A stretch of DNA of 64,000 nt, taken from the NCBI RefSeq assembly GCF_004526235.1, contig NZ_CP038159.1, positions 2,728,001 through 2,792,000 of the forward strand, given 5' to 3'. The notes beneath the pieces are model-generated. The model saw only the letters and a program-made list of their open reading frames with translations, was not told the DNA's origin and made no database searches. Both the position numbers and the translations under genes were made by a program. This document shows positions 42,886 to 52,098 of this stretch, piece by piece. Position 1 is the stretch's first letter, and the number at the start of each line of letters is the position of its first letter. Source of the DNA: Sphingobacterium sp. CZ-2 (GTDB taxonomy: Bacteria > Bacteroidota > Bacteroidia > Sphingobacteriales > Sphingobacteriaceae).

Positions 42886-43189
42886 CGTCATTGCGAGGAG
42901 GCACGGCCGCGTCATTGCGAGGAGGTACGGCCGCGTCATTGCGAGGAGGCACGACGAGCAATCTTTGATCTGTGTCATCCTGAGCGTAGTCGAAGGATCT
43001 GTACGGGTACCAAATGTAGATGCTTCGACTACGCTCAGCATGACATGCGGGAAGATTGCTTCGTTCCTCGCAATGACGCATAGTTCCTCGCAATGACGCG
43101 GAGCCTCGCAATGACGTGGTTAAAGATTGCTTCGTTCCTCGCAATGACGCATAGTTCCTCGCAATGACGCAAATTTCCTCGCAATGACG
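42886..43189. repeat. CGTCATTGCGAGGA palindromic repeat array, locus 3 (largest)
   Basis: Three forward units CGTCATTGCGAGGAG (42886, 42910, 42934) and six reverse units CCTCGCAATGACG (43066, 43086, 43104, 43137, 43157, 43177) surround arms AGCAATCTTT and GAAGATTGCTTCG. A different inverted repeat is nested in the middle (42973-43045). It starts 9 bp after the ClC stop and ends 208 bp before the efflux operon. All reading frames here are by-products of the repeats. Confidence 0.88.
42973..43045. repeat. Nested GTCATCCTGAGCG-type inverted repeat
   Basis: The left arm TGTCATCCTGAGCGTAGTCG (42973 onward, then AAGGATCT) and the right arm AGATGCTTCGACTACGCTC (43018 onward, then AGCATGACA) pair with few mismatches around a 17-base loop. 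This word family is another known dispersed bacterial repeat. It interrupts the loop region of the outer palindrome, where loci 1 and 2 have only a short ATTAG-type loop. Confidence 0.8.
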
Positions 43190-43397
43190 TGATTAACAAC
43201 TAAAATCTGATTCCCAGTCAGTTATGGTTGTTTAAACAATCAATCATCAACCTTTAACTATTATTTAACCTGTTAACAAATGTTAAACGGTACAATAATT
43301 GTTAAAAATCACGTTAATAATACGGAAGTGTAATAAAAATATTACGAATCAGTTCCATCATGAATTTTTAAGCACAAACATCATCAAATTAATTATT

Positions 43398-44564
43398 GTG
43401 AAGAAACTCAATTTATCCATTTTAAAAGCATCCATTTTAGTAATCGGTTCAGTGGCTATCTTCAGCAGTTGTTCCGAAAGTAAATCAAAAGAAAAAACAA
43501 ACTCTTCAAAAGCATTAGCCCTTCCGGTTTACACCGTAGAACAAGCTGATGCTGTTACGGTAAAAGATTATCTAGGTACCATTGAAGGAAAGGTCAATGT
43601 AGAAGTTCGCCCGCAGGTGGAAGGTCTATTACAAGAAATCTATGTCGATGAAGGTTCCTTCGTTCAGAAGGGGCAGCGATTGTTCAAGATCGACCCTTCC
43701 TTTTATCAGGAAGACCTGAACAACACCGTAGCCAGTGCTCGCGTAGCAGAAGCCAAATTAAAGAATGCCCAATTGGAAGTAGACCGATTGAAGCCTTTGG
43801 TAGACAACGAAGTCATCTCTGATGTTCGTTTGGCTGCTGCCCAATCCGATTACCAAGTAGCAAAAGCTGGGGTAGACCAAGCGAGAGCAGAGGTGCGATC
43901 AGCGCAATTGAGCAAGGATTTTACAGTGATCAAAGCTCCAGTGAGCGGATATATCGGCCGTATTCCAAAACGGATCGGAAACCTAGTAAGCAAAGGCGAT
44001 AAAGAGCCTTTGACCAACCTGTCCGATATTCAAGAAGTATATGTTTATTTTGCGATGAACGAATCCGACTTCCTCTATTTTTCCAAAGCGCAGGCTAAGA
44101 AGGACAGTATGGAAGGAAGAGCTTACGATAAACAGAAACGCCTAACCTTTCCCAAAGTAACCTTGGTGTTGGCAGATGGGGAGGAATATCCTATCAAAGG
44201 AACGGTAGATGCGGTAAATGGCCAAGTGGATAGAACCACAGGAGCGATTTCCTTACGCGCGACTTTCCCTAATCAGAATAATATCCTCCGCTCCGGAAGT
44301 ACCGGGACCTTAAAGATTTCAGAGGTGAAAGAGCAGGTGTTGCAGATCCCTCAGGTAGCTACCAGCGAACTGCAGGATAAAACCTTTGTATTTGTTGTCG
44401 ATAAAAACAATAAAGCACAAAGGCGGAACATCAAACTGGCCGGAAAAAGTAAGGACAAATATATTGTCTCTGAAGGTCTCGCTGCAGGTGATCGCGTCAT
44501 CCTCAGTGGATTTGACAAGCTTACCGATGGATCCATCATCCAACCGATCGCTAAGCAACAATAA
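43398..44564 (+). CDS. RND efflux periplasmic adaptor (membrane fusion protein), lipoprotein
   Basis: 388 aa from the GTG at 43398, where the lipoprotein signal (SILVIGSVAIFSSC) begins; the frame is open to a TTG at 43299 without signal content. Motifs: VEVRPQVEGLLQEIYVDEGS (lipoyl half), a coiled hairpin (residues about 110-190), FTVIKAPVSGYIGRIPKRIG, and LRSGSTGTLKIS. It is AcrA/MexA-like and would bridge the pump and the outer-membrane channel. It is the first gene of a three-gene efflux operon, 87 bp before the pump gene. Confidence 0.92.
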   Translation: MKKLNLSILKASILVIGSVAIFSSCSESKSKEKTNSSKALALPVYTVEQADAVTVKDYLGTIEGKVNVEVRPQVEGLLQEIYVDEGSFVQKGQRLFKIDPSFYQEDLNNTVASARVAEAKLKNAQLEVDRLKPLVDNEVISDVRLAAAQSDYQVAKAGVDQARAEVRSAQLSKDFTVIKAPVSGYIGRIPKRIGNLVSKGDKEPLTNLSDIQEVYVYFAMNESDFLYFSKAQAKKDSMEGRAYDKQKRLTFPKVTLVLADGEEYPIKGTVDAVNGQVDRTTGAISLRATFPNQNNILRSGSTGTLKISEVKEQVLQIPQVATSELQDKTFVFVVDKNNKAQRRNIKLAGKSKDKYIVSEGLAAGDRVILSGFDKLTDGSIIQPIAKQQ

Positions 44565-44651
44565 TCTCATTCTTAAACATAGGATAAAGAAATAATTGAC
44601 CTCCATGCAAATGGGGGCAGCTATTTCTTTGTCCAACCCTAACTACTATTT

Positions 44652-47600
44652 ATGTTAAAAACATTCGTCAATCGCCCAGTTCTAGCAACGGTTGTATCGA
44701 TCATATTGGTGATTTTAGGACTTGTCGGGTTGAAGTTATTACCTGTTACCCGTTTTCCTGAAATTGCGCCGCCAAGTGTGGTGGTATCTTTAAGTTATCC
44801 GGGAGCAACAGCTGAAACAGTCGCCAAATCCGTTTTATTGCCCATCGAAGAAGCCATCAATGGGGTAGAAAACATGACTTACATCAAGTCTACGGCTTCC
44901 AACTCGGGATCAGGTTCGGTTACTGTTTATTTCAAGACTGGAACCAATCCGGATGTCGCATCCGTGAATGTTCAGACCCGGATTTCCAAAGCGATCAGTG
45001 CTGTACCAGCAGAAGTGAATGAAGCAGGTATTACCACTATGCCGCGGCAGAGTGGGGTCATCATGACCATCAACCTATATTCCGATCATCGGGATTCGGT
45101 TTACGACGAGACCTTCTTGCAGGCTTTTGCCCAGATCAACCTCATGCGACCCTTATTACGGGTGGATGGGGTAGCCCAGGTCTCTCGATTAGGCGCACGG
45201 GATTATGCCATGCGCGTATGGCTGAATCCCGAAAAATTAGCCCTTTATAATTTAGTACCGAAAGATGTAACGGATGCCATTAAGGACCAAAACTTTGAGA
45301 TTGCACCCGGTAAATTCGGGGAAACCTCTGAAGAGGCTTTCGAGACCGTGATCAAGCATAAGGGAAGGTTCAATCAGCCTGAAGAATTCCAGAATGTGGT
45401 TATAAAAACCAATAAAGATGGTTCTGTGCTGTATCTAAAAGATGTTGCCCGGGTGGAATTTGGTGCAACCAACCTCAATTCGGATAATAAGGTGGATGGG
45501 AATCCAGGATTGACCTTAAACCTGACCCAGACCAGTGGTTCGAATGCGCATGATATTGATGTGGCGGTTCGGAAGGTCTTAGAAGAACAATCGAAGATCT
45601 TTCCCGAAGGTATACATTATGATATAACCTATTCGGTGCGGGACCAGATCGATGAATCCATTTCGCAGGTAAAACATACCTTATTTGAGGCTTTTATCTT
45701 GGTATTCATCATCGTGTTTATATTCTTGCAGGATTTCCGTTCTACTTTGATCCCGGCCATTGCTATACCGGTTTCTCTTGTAGGTACTTTCTTCTTCCTG
45801 CAATTGTTTGGCTTCTCTTTGAACGTCCTGACGATGTTTGCCCTCGTTCTGGCCATTGGTATTGTGGTGGATGATGCCATTGTGGTCGTCGAGGCCATCC
45901 ACAGTAAGATGCATCATACGGGTCAAAAGGCTAGAGCGGCCACCATATCCACCATGTCGGAAATTACTGGCGCTATCTTATCCATAACCATGGTGATGGC
46001 CGCGGTATTTTTACCGGTAGGATTTATGGAAGGTCCTGCAGGTATCTTTTATCGGCAATTTGCCTATACCTTGGCGACTGCCATCTTGATTTCTGCCCTG
46101 AACGCCTTGACCTTAAGTCCGGCCTTATGTGCCTTGTTGTTGAAGGCTCCGGAAGATGAAAAGGAGATCGGGAAAAAACAGAACAAATTCAACAGATATA
46201 AGCAACGCTTTTTTACCGCTTTCAATACCTCTTTTGATCGAATGACCAATAAGTATGTGGAAGGTGTTTCTAAATTGATCAAAAATAAGAAAGTGGCTTG
46301 GTCTGGATTGATATTGATTACGGCTTTGGGGGCATTCTTTATGATGAAATCACCTAAAGCATTTATTCCGACGGAAGATGATGGTTTTATTACCTATAAC
46401 TTGGCGATGCCACCCGGAGCTTCCCTTGCTCGTACCACCGAAGTCCTACGAATGGCAGATTCTATTCTGAAACGCCATGAGGATGTGGAAGGAATGACTA
46501 CCGTTTCGGGGTATAATGCGCTAGATGGTAGTTCTAGTCCGGCTTTTGCGGCAGGATACATCACCTTAAAGCCACATGCTGAACGAGAAAAGATCAAAGG
46601 GATCAAAGCCTTTATGGATACGATTCGTCAGGATCTCTCCCAATTGCACGAAGCGAAATTTACGGTTTTCCCAAGGCCTACTGTTCAAGGATTCGGGGAT
46701 TTTGCAGGGATAGAAATGGTGCTTCAGGATCGATTGGGAGGTGATATCCGGGATTTTAACGTAGTTGCCGATTCCTTTATCAATGAATTGAATCAATTGC
46801 CCGAAATCGGAAATGCTTATACCAGTTTTAAATCCAATTTTCCGCAATACGAAGTGAATATCGATGTGGTGAAAGCAAAATCCTTGGGATTGAGCATCAA
46901 CAGCTTGATGTCGACCATACGTTCTTATTTCGCCCGTGTTCAGGCATCTGACTTTAGCCGATTTGGAAGACAATATCGGGTTTATGTACAGTCTGATTTT
47001 GATTTCCGTAAGGATCCAGAATCCTTTAACTCCATCTTTGTGCGGAATGATAAGGGAGCTATGGTGCCCATCAATACAGTTTTGACCTTAGATAAAATCG
47101 TAGGTCCGGAAACCATTACCCGATACAACCTTTATAATGCGATTACGGTGAATGCAGAACCGGCAGAAGGGTTCAGTACAGGCGACGCCATGGGCGCAAT
47201 TGAAAAACTGGCGGAGGAAAAACTGCCTGGAAACTATGGCTATGAATGGACAGGGATGAGTTTTGAGGAAAGCCAATCCGGTTCACAGACCGTATTGATC
47301 TTTGCCTTAAGTATCCTTTTTGTGTATTTCCTGTTGGCGGCGCAATATGAAAGCTATATCCTGCCATGGGCGGTATTACTATCCATCCCTGTAGGATTAA
47401 TCGGTGTTTATGCGACTATTGGGATTGTTGGTCTTCAGAACAACATCTATGTGCAGGTCGGTTTGATCATGCTGATCGGATTATTGGCAAAGAACGCGAT
47501 TCTGATCGTTGAATTTGCTGTCCATGAACGATCAAAAGGAATGAGTATTGTGGATTCGGCCATTAATGGCGCTAAGCTACGTTTAAGACCTATTCTGATG

Positions 47601-47807
47601 ACCAGTTTGGCTTTCATCGCCGGTTTGATCCCCTTGATGTGGACCGTAGGACCTTCGGCAATAGGAAATCATTCCATCAGTTTTAGTGCTGCAGGTGGTA
47701 TGCTCTTCGGAGCAGTGTTCGGCGTATTCATAATTCCTGTTCTCTTTGTGGTCTTTAAGTCTTTGGATGAGCAGGTTAGAAATAAATTTAAAACAGAGGA
47801 AGAATAA
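44652..47807 (+). CDS. RND multidrug efflux pump (HAE1/AcrB-like)
   Basis: 1051 aa, full length for AcrB-type proteins. The N-terminal MLKTFVNRPVLATVVSIILV helix, SYPGATAETVAKSVLLPIEE, and TM4 with the proton relay GIVVDDAIVVVEAIHSK (two Asp) are typical, as is NNIYVQVGLIMLIGLLAKNA in TM10. It exports hydrophobic drugs or other small compounds with the proton gradient as a trimer in the inner membrane. It lies between the adaptor and the outer-membrane channel genes (5 bp before the latter). Confidence 0.95.
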   Translation: MLKTFVNRPVLATVVSIILVILGLVGLKLLPVTRFPEIAPPSVVVSLSYPGATAETVAKSVLLPIEEAINGVENMTYIKSTASNSGSGSVTVYFKTGTNPDVASVNVQTRISKAISAVPAEVNEAGITTMPRQSGVIMTINLYSDHRDSVYDETFLQAFAQINLMRPLLRVDGVAQVSRLGARDYAMRVWLNPEKLALYNLVPKDVTDAIKDQNFEIAPGKFGETSEEAFETVIKHKGRFNQPEEFQNVVIKTNKDGSVLYLKDVARVEFGATNLNSDNKVDGNPGLTLNLTQTSGSNAHDIDVAVRKVLEEQSKIFPEGIHYDITYSVRDQIDESISQVKHTLFEAFILVFIIVFIFLQDFRSTLIPAIAIPVSLVGTFFFLQLFGFSLNVLTMFALVLAIGIVVDDAIVVVEAIHSKMHHTGQKARAATISTMSEITGAILSITMVMAAVFLPVGFMEGPAGIFYRQFAYTLATAILISALNALTLSPALCALLLKAPEDEKEIGKKQNKFNRYKQRFFTAFNTSFDRMTNKYVEGVSKLIKNKKVAWSGLILITALGAFFMMKSPKAFIPTEDDGFITYNLAMPPGASLARTTEVLRMADSILKRHEDVEGMTTVSGYNALDGSSSPAFAAGYITLKPHAEREKIKGIKAFMDTIRQDLSQLHEAKFTVFPRPTVQGFGDFAGIEMVLQDRLGGDIRDFNVVADSFINELNQLPEIGNAYTSFKSNFPQYEVNIDVVKAKSLGLSINSLMSTIRSYFARVQASDFSRFGRQYRVYVQSDFDFRKDPESFNSIFVRNDKGAMVPINTVLTLDKIVGPETITRYNLYNAITVNAEPAEGFSTGDAMGAIEKLAEEKLPGNYGYEWTGMSFEESQSGSQTVLIFALSILFVYFLLAAQYESYILPWAVLLSIPVGLIGVYATIGIVGLQNNIYVQVGLIMLIGLLAKNAILIVEFAVHERSKGMSIVDSAINGAKLRLRPILMTSLAFIAGLIPLMWTVGPSAIGNHSISFSAAGGMLFGAVFGVFIIPVLFVVFKSLDEQVRNKFKTEEE

Positions 47808-47812
47808 AATAA

Positions 47813-49279
47813 ATGAAAATATTAAGCATACATCGTATTGGGTTGGGTTTTATTGGTTTGTGTTTACTCATTGCGCAAGGTTGTAAGGTCGGCGAAAAAT
47901 ATACCCAGCCGACATTGCATCTACCGGATCAGTTCCGCGGAGATACCTTATCCTATTTTGCGGATACTTCCAGTATCAGTAATATTTCCTGGAAGGATTT
48001 CTTTCATGATCCTACTTTGAAGGAATTGATCGATTCAGCATTGGTCAATAATTACGATATGAAAACGGCTCTGTTGAATATAGAGATTGCTAGTAAGCAA
48101 TTGAGACAGAATAAATATAATTACCTACCGGAAGTGGATGCCACCATTGGCAGCATGAACAAACAATGGCGCTCCAAGGATTTTGGTTCTGGTCCTTCCT
48201 CCAAATGGTATGAAAAGCATGGTACCAAAGCATCGGAAAATATGTTTACCTATCTTTCTCAATTTGGTTCAGAGATTGGATTTAGCTGGGAGATCGATAT
48301 CTGGGGCAAGATCAGCAATGCCAAGGATCAATTGAATGCGGAGTTTATGAACTCTCAGGAAGTTCGGAATGCCATACAGACTAATTTGATTGCCAACGTA
48401 GCAAAAGGTTATTTCAATTTGTTGATGTTGGATGCGAAGATCGAGGTGGCAAAGCGCAATGTAACCTTGAACGATAGTACCAAGAAAATGCTGGAACTAC
48501 AGTACCAAGCGGGAGAGATTACGGCCTTGGGTATACAGCAAACGGAATCGCAACGATTGATTGCTGCTTCTTTGGTGCCTGAATTGGAGAAGGAGATTTT
48601 GATTCAGGAAAATGCCCTTCAGGTATTAACGGGCAAGATGCCAGATGGGATAGAGCGAGGGACCAGCTTTGAGCATCTATTTGCAGAGAACAAGGATATT
48701 TCCTTAGGTAGCCCGATTGATATCCTTCGAAATCGCCCCGATGTTCGAGGAGCAGAGCTTGAATTGATCGCTTCCAATGCCAATGCGAACATTCAACAGG
48801 CGATGCGCTATCCTTCACTTTCCTTAGGGGGAGAATTTGGGGTAAATGCCATGCTGCCGAAGAATTGGTTCTCCATTCCTGGAGCTTTATTGGGAGGGAT
48901 TGGTGCTAACCTAACGGCCCCCATCTTCAAGCGAAAATCGTTGAAAACCAAATGGGAAGTGGCGAAATTGGAAAGGGATAAAGCAGAGCTTTCTTTACAG
49001 CAGACCGTAGTGGAAGCTGTGAGTGAGGTATCCGATGCGGTCATCACGGTGGAGAAGCAGCGGGAACAGTTGGAATATGCCCGATTGCGAGTAGAGAATT
49101 CGCAAAAAGCTGTTCAGAACGCTAATCTGTTATTTAAAGGTGGATATGCGACTTATCTTGAGGTTATTACGGCTCAAAGTAATGCATTGAACTCTGATCT
49201 GGCCTTGGTGGAATTAAGACAGGAACATTTGGAATCTTATGTAAATCTATACCGCTCGTTGGGAGGTGGATGGCGATAG
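47813..49279 (+). CDS. TolC/OprM-like outer-membrane efflux lipoprotein
   Basis: 488 aa. The signal with lipobox is GLGFIGLCLLIAQGC. OEP repeats: ISWKDFFHDPTLKELIDSAL, NKYNYLPEVDATIG, SWEIDIWGKISNAKDQLNAE, LRNRPDVRGAELELIASNAN and YPSLSLGGEFG. It forms the outer-membrane tunnel of the tripartite pump. It starts 5 bp after the RND gene. A hairpin at 49297-49320 follows the stop. Confidence 0.93.
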   Translation: MKILSIHRIGLGFIGLCLLIAQGCKVGEKYTQPTLHLPDQFRGDTLSYFADTSSISNISWKDFFHDPTLKELIDSALVNNYDMKTALLNIEIASKQLRQNKYNYLPEVDATIGSMNKQWRSKDFGSGPSSKWYEKHGTKASENMFTYLSQFGSEIGFSWEIDIWGKISNAKDQLNAEFMNSQEVRNAIQTNLIANVAKGYFNLLMLDAKIEVAKRNVTLNDSTKKMLELQYQAGEITALGIQQTESQRLIAASLVPELEKEILIQENALQVLTGKMPDGIERGTSFEHLFAENKDISLGSPIDILRNRPDVRGAELELIASNANANIQQAMRYPSLSLGGEFGVNAMLPKNWFSIPGALLGGIGANLTAPIFKRKSLKTKWEVAKLERDKAELSLQQTVVEAVSEVSDAVITVEKQREQLEYARLRVENSQKAVQNANLLFKGGYATYLEVITAQSNALNSDLALVELRQEHLESYVNLYRSLGGGWR

Positions 49280-49296
49280 CAGCTGATTTTATCTAT

Positions 49297-49320
49297 TGAT
49301 TTTCGGTAAATCGAAAATCA
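49297..49320 (+). terminator. Hairpin after the efflux operon
   Basis: TGATTTTCG and CGAAAATCA are perfect 9-bp arms around a 6-base loop, 18 bp after the OMF stop. No T-run follows, so it is a weak terminator or an mRNA-end stabiliser. Confidence 0.45.
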
Positions 49321-49337
49321 CTGCAGATAACATATGC

Positions 49338-49345
49338 TATCTTTG
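49338..49345 (+). promoter_or_regulatory. Candidate -7 box for the TauE/SafE gene
   Basis: TATCTTTG, followed by CCGC, fits TAnnTTTG. It lies 22 bp before the ATG at 49367. No -33 TTTG was found. Confidence 0.45.
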
Positions 49346-49366
49346 CCGCATGGATTTTATTAGTAT

Positions 49367-50113
49367 ATGGAGAAATACCTGATCTTTCTGATTCTGGCTT
49401 TGATCACCGAAATTATCGGAACGGTATCGGGTTTTGGATCTTCCATTCTGTTTGTGCCAACGGCTTCTTTGTTCTTTGATTTTAAAGCGGTATTAGGTAT
49501 TACAGCGGTATTTCATGTTTTTAGTAACATCTCCAAGATTACCCTTTTTCGAAAAGGTATCAATAAGGATATCGCGATCAAATTGGGAATACCAGCGGTG
49601 TTGTTTGTGATCATTGGTGCCTTATTGACCAAATATGTTCCGGTTAAGGAAATGGAATTGGGGATGAATATCCTTATAGCTGCATTGGCTATTTTTTTGC
49701 TATTCCGGTTCAATAAGCCATTGGCCCAGACAAACAAGAATCTTTATCTAGGAGGGATGATCTCTGGTTTTTTCGCCGGATTGGTAGGAACCGGCGGGGC
49801 GATAAGAGGGATTACCTTAGCGGCTTTTAACTTGCCGAAGGATATTTTTATAGCCACTTCTTCACTTATTGATTTAGGGGTTGATTTTAGTAGAGCCATT
49901 ATCTATGTTTCCCAAGGATATTTCCCGAAGGAATATATCGTATTGATCCCTTTTCTGATCATCGTGAGTATATTAGGAAGTTATCTTGGGAAACTGATCT
50001 TGAAAAGAACTTCTGAACGTGTGTTTAAGTATATTGTGTTGGGGATAATCCTTTTAACCTCTGTTTTTCAGTTTATCAACTATTTTCTATCGCCAATTTG
50101 GTCTGCTGGTTAA
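49367..50113 (+). CDS. TauE/SafE (TSUP)-family sulfite/anion exporter-like permease
   Basis: 248 aa with about seven to eight hydrophobic segments. Family signs are ITEIIGTVSGFGSSILFVPT at the start, GISGFFAGLVGTGGAIRGIT-like sequence in the middle (GMISGFFAGLVGTGGAIRG) and GSYLGKLILKR near the end, the two repeated GxGG-type motifs of TSUP proteins. These carry sulfur-containing or organic anions; the substrate is unknown. The last 27 bp overlap the end of a convergent gene. Confidence 0.82.
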   Translation: MEKYLIFLILALITEIIGTVSGFGSSILFVPTASLFFDFKAVLGITAVFHVFSNISKITLFRKGINKDIAIKLGIPAVLFVIIGALLTKYVPVKEMELGMNILIAALAIFLLFRFNKPLAQTNKNLYLGGMISGFFAGLVGTGGAIRGITLAAFNLPKDIFIATSSLIDLGVDFSRAIIYVSQGYFPKEYIVLIPFLIIVSILGSYLGKLILKRTSERVFKYIVLGIILLTSVFQFINYFLSPIWSAG

Positions 50114-50548
50114 AGGGGAGAAAGACCATGGGATGGAAGCAAGGATAAATAGACAGATCCAGATATAGCGTTTCCACAAAAAGCTGAACCCTTTCTTGCT
50201 ATCGATGTATTTTTTAATCTGAAATGAGCATATATTCATCCAGACGATCGAGATACTCATCATGGTTACATGTTCCAATCCGAAAAACCGCACTTCCCTG
50301 AGCTTAATAGAGTTTGGGATTTCCTTGAAAAAATAAGCAACCAATGGACTTTGAAGATAGAGCATCCAGCCCAAAAGAAGCTGGATATTGAAGATCATGC
50401 ATAAAATAATCAATATACCTTGATCAGATTTCGTAAAGGGCTTTTGGTTTCGATGCCCAAGGTATATCCATATCATTTGATAAACTAAAGCGATGATAAC
50501 TATCCAACGGAAATAGGAGTGGAGTAAAAGAAAATTGGAATAGTACAT
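50087..50548 (-). CDS. Small four-helix membrane protein, function unknown
   Basis: 153 aa with four hydrophobic segments: near residues 8-28 (SYFRWIVIIALVYQMIWIYL), 43-63 (ILIILCMIFNIQLLLGWML), 90-110 and 128-145. His residues at the start of helix 1 (LLHSYFRW) and in the third segment (GLEHVTMM) could bind haem, and relatives are often labelled cytochrome b-like, but this is unproven. It overlaps the TauE gene end by 27 bp, tail to tail, and is divergent from the thioredoxin gene 86 bp away. Confidence 0.65.
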   Translation of the reverse strand: MYYSNFLLLHSYFRWIVIIALVYQMIWIYLGHRNQKPFTKSDQGILIILCMIFNIQLLLGWMLYLQSPLVAYFFKEIPNSIKLREVRFFGLEHVTMMSISIVWMNICSFQIKKYIDSKKGFSFLWKRYIWICLFILASIPWSFSPLTSRPNWR

Positions 50549-50634
50549 ACGGCTTTGTTAAGGGCTGTTAAACTGGGCCAAATTTAAGGAAGAATGTGTA
50601 AATTAGTTTTTGGAAATAAAAAAATGAGTTTACC

Positions 50635-51150
50635 ATGAGAAAGAAATTAATAGGGCTATTAGGAATATGTTTGTTTGCAGTTGTAATTCCAACGGTTGCG
50701 ATTAATGCCCAAGAGAAACCCGTTGAGAAGGATGTTGCTCAGGAAAAGCCATATGATCCGAAAGCAGATGCGCAAAAGGATATCGATGGATTGATTGCTA
50801 AGGCGAAGAAAGAGAAAAAGAATATTGTGATTCAAGCTGGCGGAAATTGGTGTGTATGGTGTTTGAGATTCAATGATTACATCCATCAAACAAAATCAGT
50901 TGCTGATTTGATCAAAAACAATTATGTATACTATCATTTAAATTACTCGCCAGAAAACAAGAACGAAGCGGTTTTCAATAAATATGCGCCTGGAAAAGGA
51001 AAAGAATTTGGTTATCCATTCTTTATCGTGATGGATGCAACAGGCAAGGTGCTTACCGTTCGTGAGAGTGGAAATCTTGAAAATGGAGCTAGCTACGATG
51101 AAAGCAAGGTGTTGGCTTTTTTCAAGGAATGGCTGCCAAAAAAGAAATAA
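50635..51150 (+). CDS. Secreted thioredoxin-fold protein (CxxC)
   Basis: 171 aa with a signal peptide ending in AINAQ. Residues 60-110 hold a thioredoxin-type fold with GGNWCVWCLRFNDYI (Cys73 and Cys76) and a later FGYPFFIVMDATGKVL, where Pro corresponds to the conserved cis-Pro. It is close to the DUF255/thioredoxin_7 type and would act in periplasmic disulfide reduction or isomerisation. It is single, and ends 7 bp before the convergent haemoglobin gene. Confidence 0.82.
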   Translation: MRKKLIGLLGICLFAVVIPTVAINAQEKPVEKDVAQEKPYDPKADAQKDIDGLIAKAKKEKKNIVIQAGGNWCVWCLRFNDYIHQTKSVADLIKNNYVYYHLNYSPENKNEAVFNKYAPGKGKEFGYPFFIVMDATGKVLTVRESGNLENGASYDESKVLAFFKEWLPKKK

Positions 51151-51157
51151 AATCTCC

Positions 51158-51547
51158 TTAAGTCAAAGGTTTGAAATTGTTTTCTTGGTAATAGGCGATC
51201 TTGAACTGGAACATACTCGCCATTCTTTCGCCTTGCCATTTGGCTTTCTCGGCTTTTTCGCCTTCGTAAAGTTCATCAACCGTTTTGGAGAACAAGCCTA
51301 TCCAATGGTCAAAATGGGTTTTATTGATGGGCATTTTAGCATGTGGAGGAAAAGGGCTACCATAATACGTATGCTCCTCTAAAAGTACCGTTTGCCAAAA
51401 GCGGTACATTTTTTCCAAATGTTCTGGCCAACGGTCCTGAATAATCCCATTAAAAATCGGTCCCAATAATTCATCACGTTGGATACGATCGTAAAACTTG
51501 TCTACGAGGATCTTTATATCATCTAAATGCTGAATATCTGGTTTCAT
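51158..51547 (-). CDS. Group III truncated haemoglobin
   Basis: 129 aa. The helical globin pattern is IKILVDKFYDRIQRDELLGP (Tyr19 at B10), WPEHLEKMYRFWQTVLLEE and KTHFDHWIGLFSKTVDELY, with His78 as the expected proximal ligand. The length fits 2/2 haemoglobins of group III, which deal with NO or oxygen chemistry. It starts 5 bp after an Rrf2-family regulator gene on the same strand, so the pair is probably one operon responding to NO or redox stress. Confidence 0.9.
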   Translation of the reverse strand: MKPDIQHLDDIKILVDKFYDRIQRDELLGPIFNGIIQDRWPEHLEKMYRFWQTVLLEEHTYYGSPFPPHAKMPINKTHFDHWIGLFSKTVDELYEGEKAEKAKWQGERMASMFQFKIAYYQENNFKPLT

Positions 51548-51552
51548 GTTCT

Positions 51553-51987
51553 TTAACGAATTAGGATGCTTTCACCGGAGATTAATCCGGTGGCTAAATC
51601 ATAGATACTGGTTGATTCCATCATGCTTTTAAGATCGGTACGAATCTGCACAAAGCTGTTGTGCATGGGGCAGGGTTTATCTTCATTGCAGGTAGTTAAT
51701 CCTAAGGCACAACCTTCAAATAGCTTGTCGCCATCGATGGCAGACACTATATCTACTAGGCGAACCTGATGCATTTGCTGTTGATCCATTTCAAATCCGC
51801 CGTAAGGCCCTTTGATGGAATGCAGTAATTCATGGCGCGACAAGGTACTCAACACCTTTGCTGTAAAAGCTTCTGGTGTCCCTGTATGTTCAGCAACCTC
51901 ACCTATTTTAACTCGCTCACCTTCCATGGATTTACTGGCAATATAGATCATTGCCTTCAATCCATGCTCACACGCTTTAGAAAACAT
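51553..51987 (-). CDS. Rrf2-family transcription regulator, NsrR/IscR-like with Cys cluster site
   Basis: 144 aa. The winged helix is at the N-terminus (KACEHGLKAMIYIASKS, KIGEVAEHTGTPEAFTAKVL, LLHSIKGPYGGFEM). Three Cys at 93, 100 and 106 (FEGCALGLTTCNEDKPCPMH) are spaced like the [Fe-S] ligands of NsrR/IscR, so it likely senses NO or Fe-S status. The haemoglobin gene 5 bp downstream supports NO sensing. A -7 box lies about 20 bp upstream at 52006-52013. Confidence 0.88.
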   Translation of the reverse strand: MFSKACEHGLKAMIYIASKSMEGERVKIGEVAEHTGTPEAFTAKVLSTLSRHELLHSIKGPYGGFEMDQQQMHQVRLVDIVSAIDGDKLFEGCALGLTTCNEDKPCPMHNSFVQIRTDLKSMMESTSIYDLATGLISGESILIR

Positions 51988-52005
51988 AATAAATCAATCG
52001 TTAAA

Positions 52006-52013
52006 CAAATGTA
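52006..52013 (-). promoter_or_regulatory. Candidate -7 box for the Rrf2-haemoglobin operon
   Basis: On the minus strand TACATTTG fits TAnnTTTG, 19 bp before the start codon. A matching -33 TTTG was not found. The DNA just upstream has a weak dyad that could hold a regulator. Confidence 0.45.
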
Positions 52014-52098
52014 AGGAAATTTAACTTGAGATTTGTGTTTCCCTCGTCATCCTGAAAAGTGATTTTCGTCACAGGGATTATACAGCTAATTCAAAAGA

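Noticed and set aside
42793..43144. Several 69-114 aa frames on both strands over the palindromic array, with repeated peptide units
   Set aside because: They arise from the CGTCATTGCGAGGA repeats, are open on both strands, and overlap non-coding hairpins.
42886..43189. CRISPR-like array
   Set aside because: Units invert half way, spacers are not of uniform length, and no cas genes are present; it is a palindromic dispersed repeat.
52044..52080. Possible further copy of the GTCATCCTGAGCG repeat
   Set aside because: Only the ten bases GTCATCCTGA agree; no paired second arm is present.
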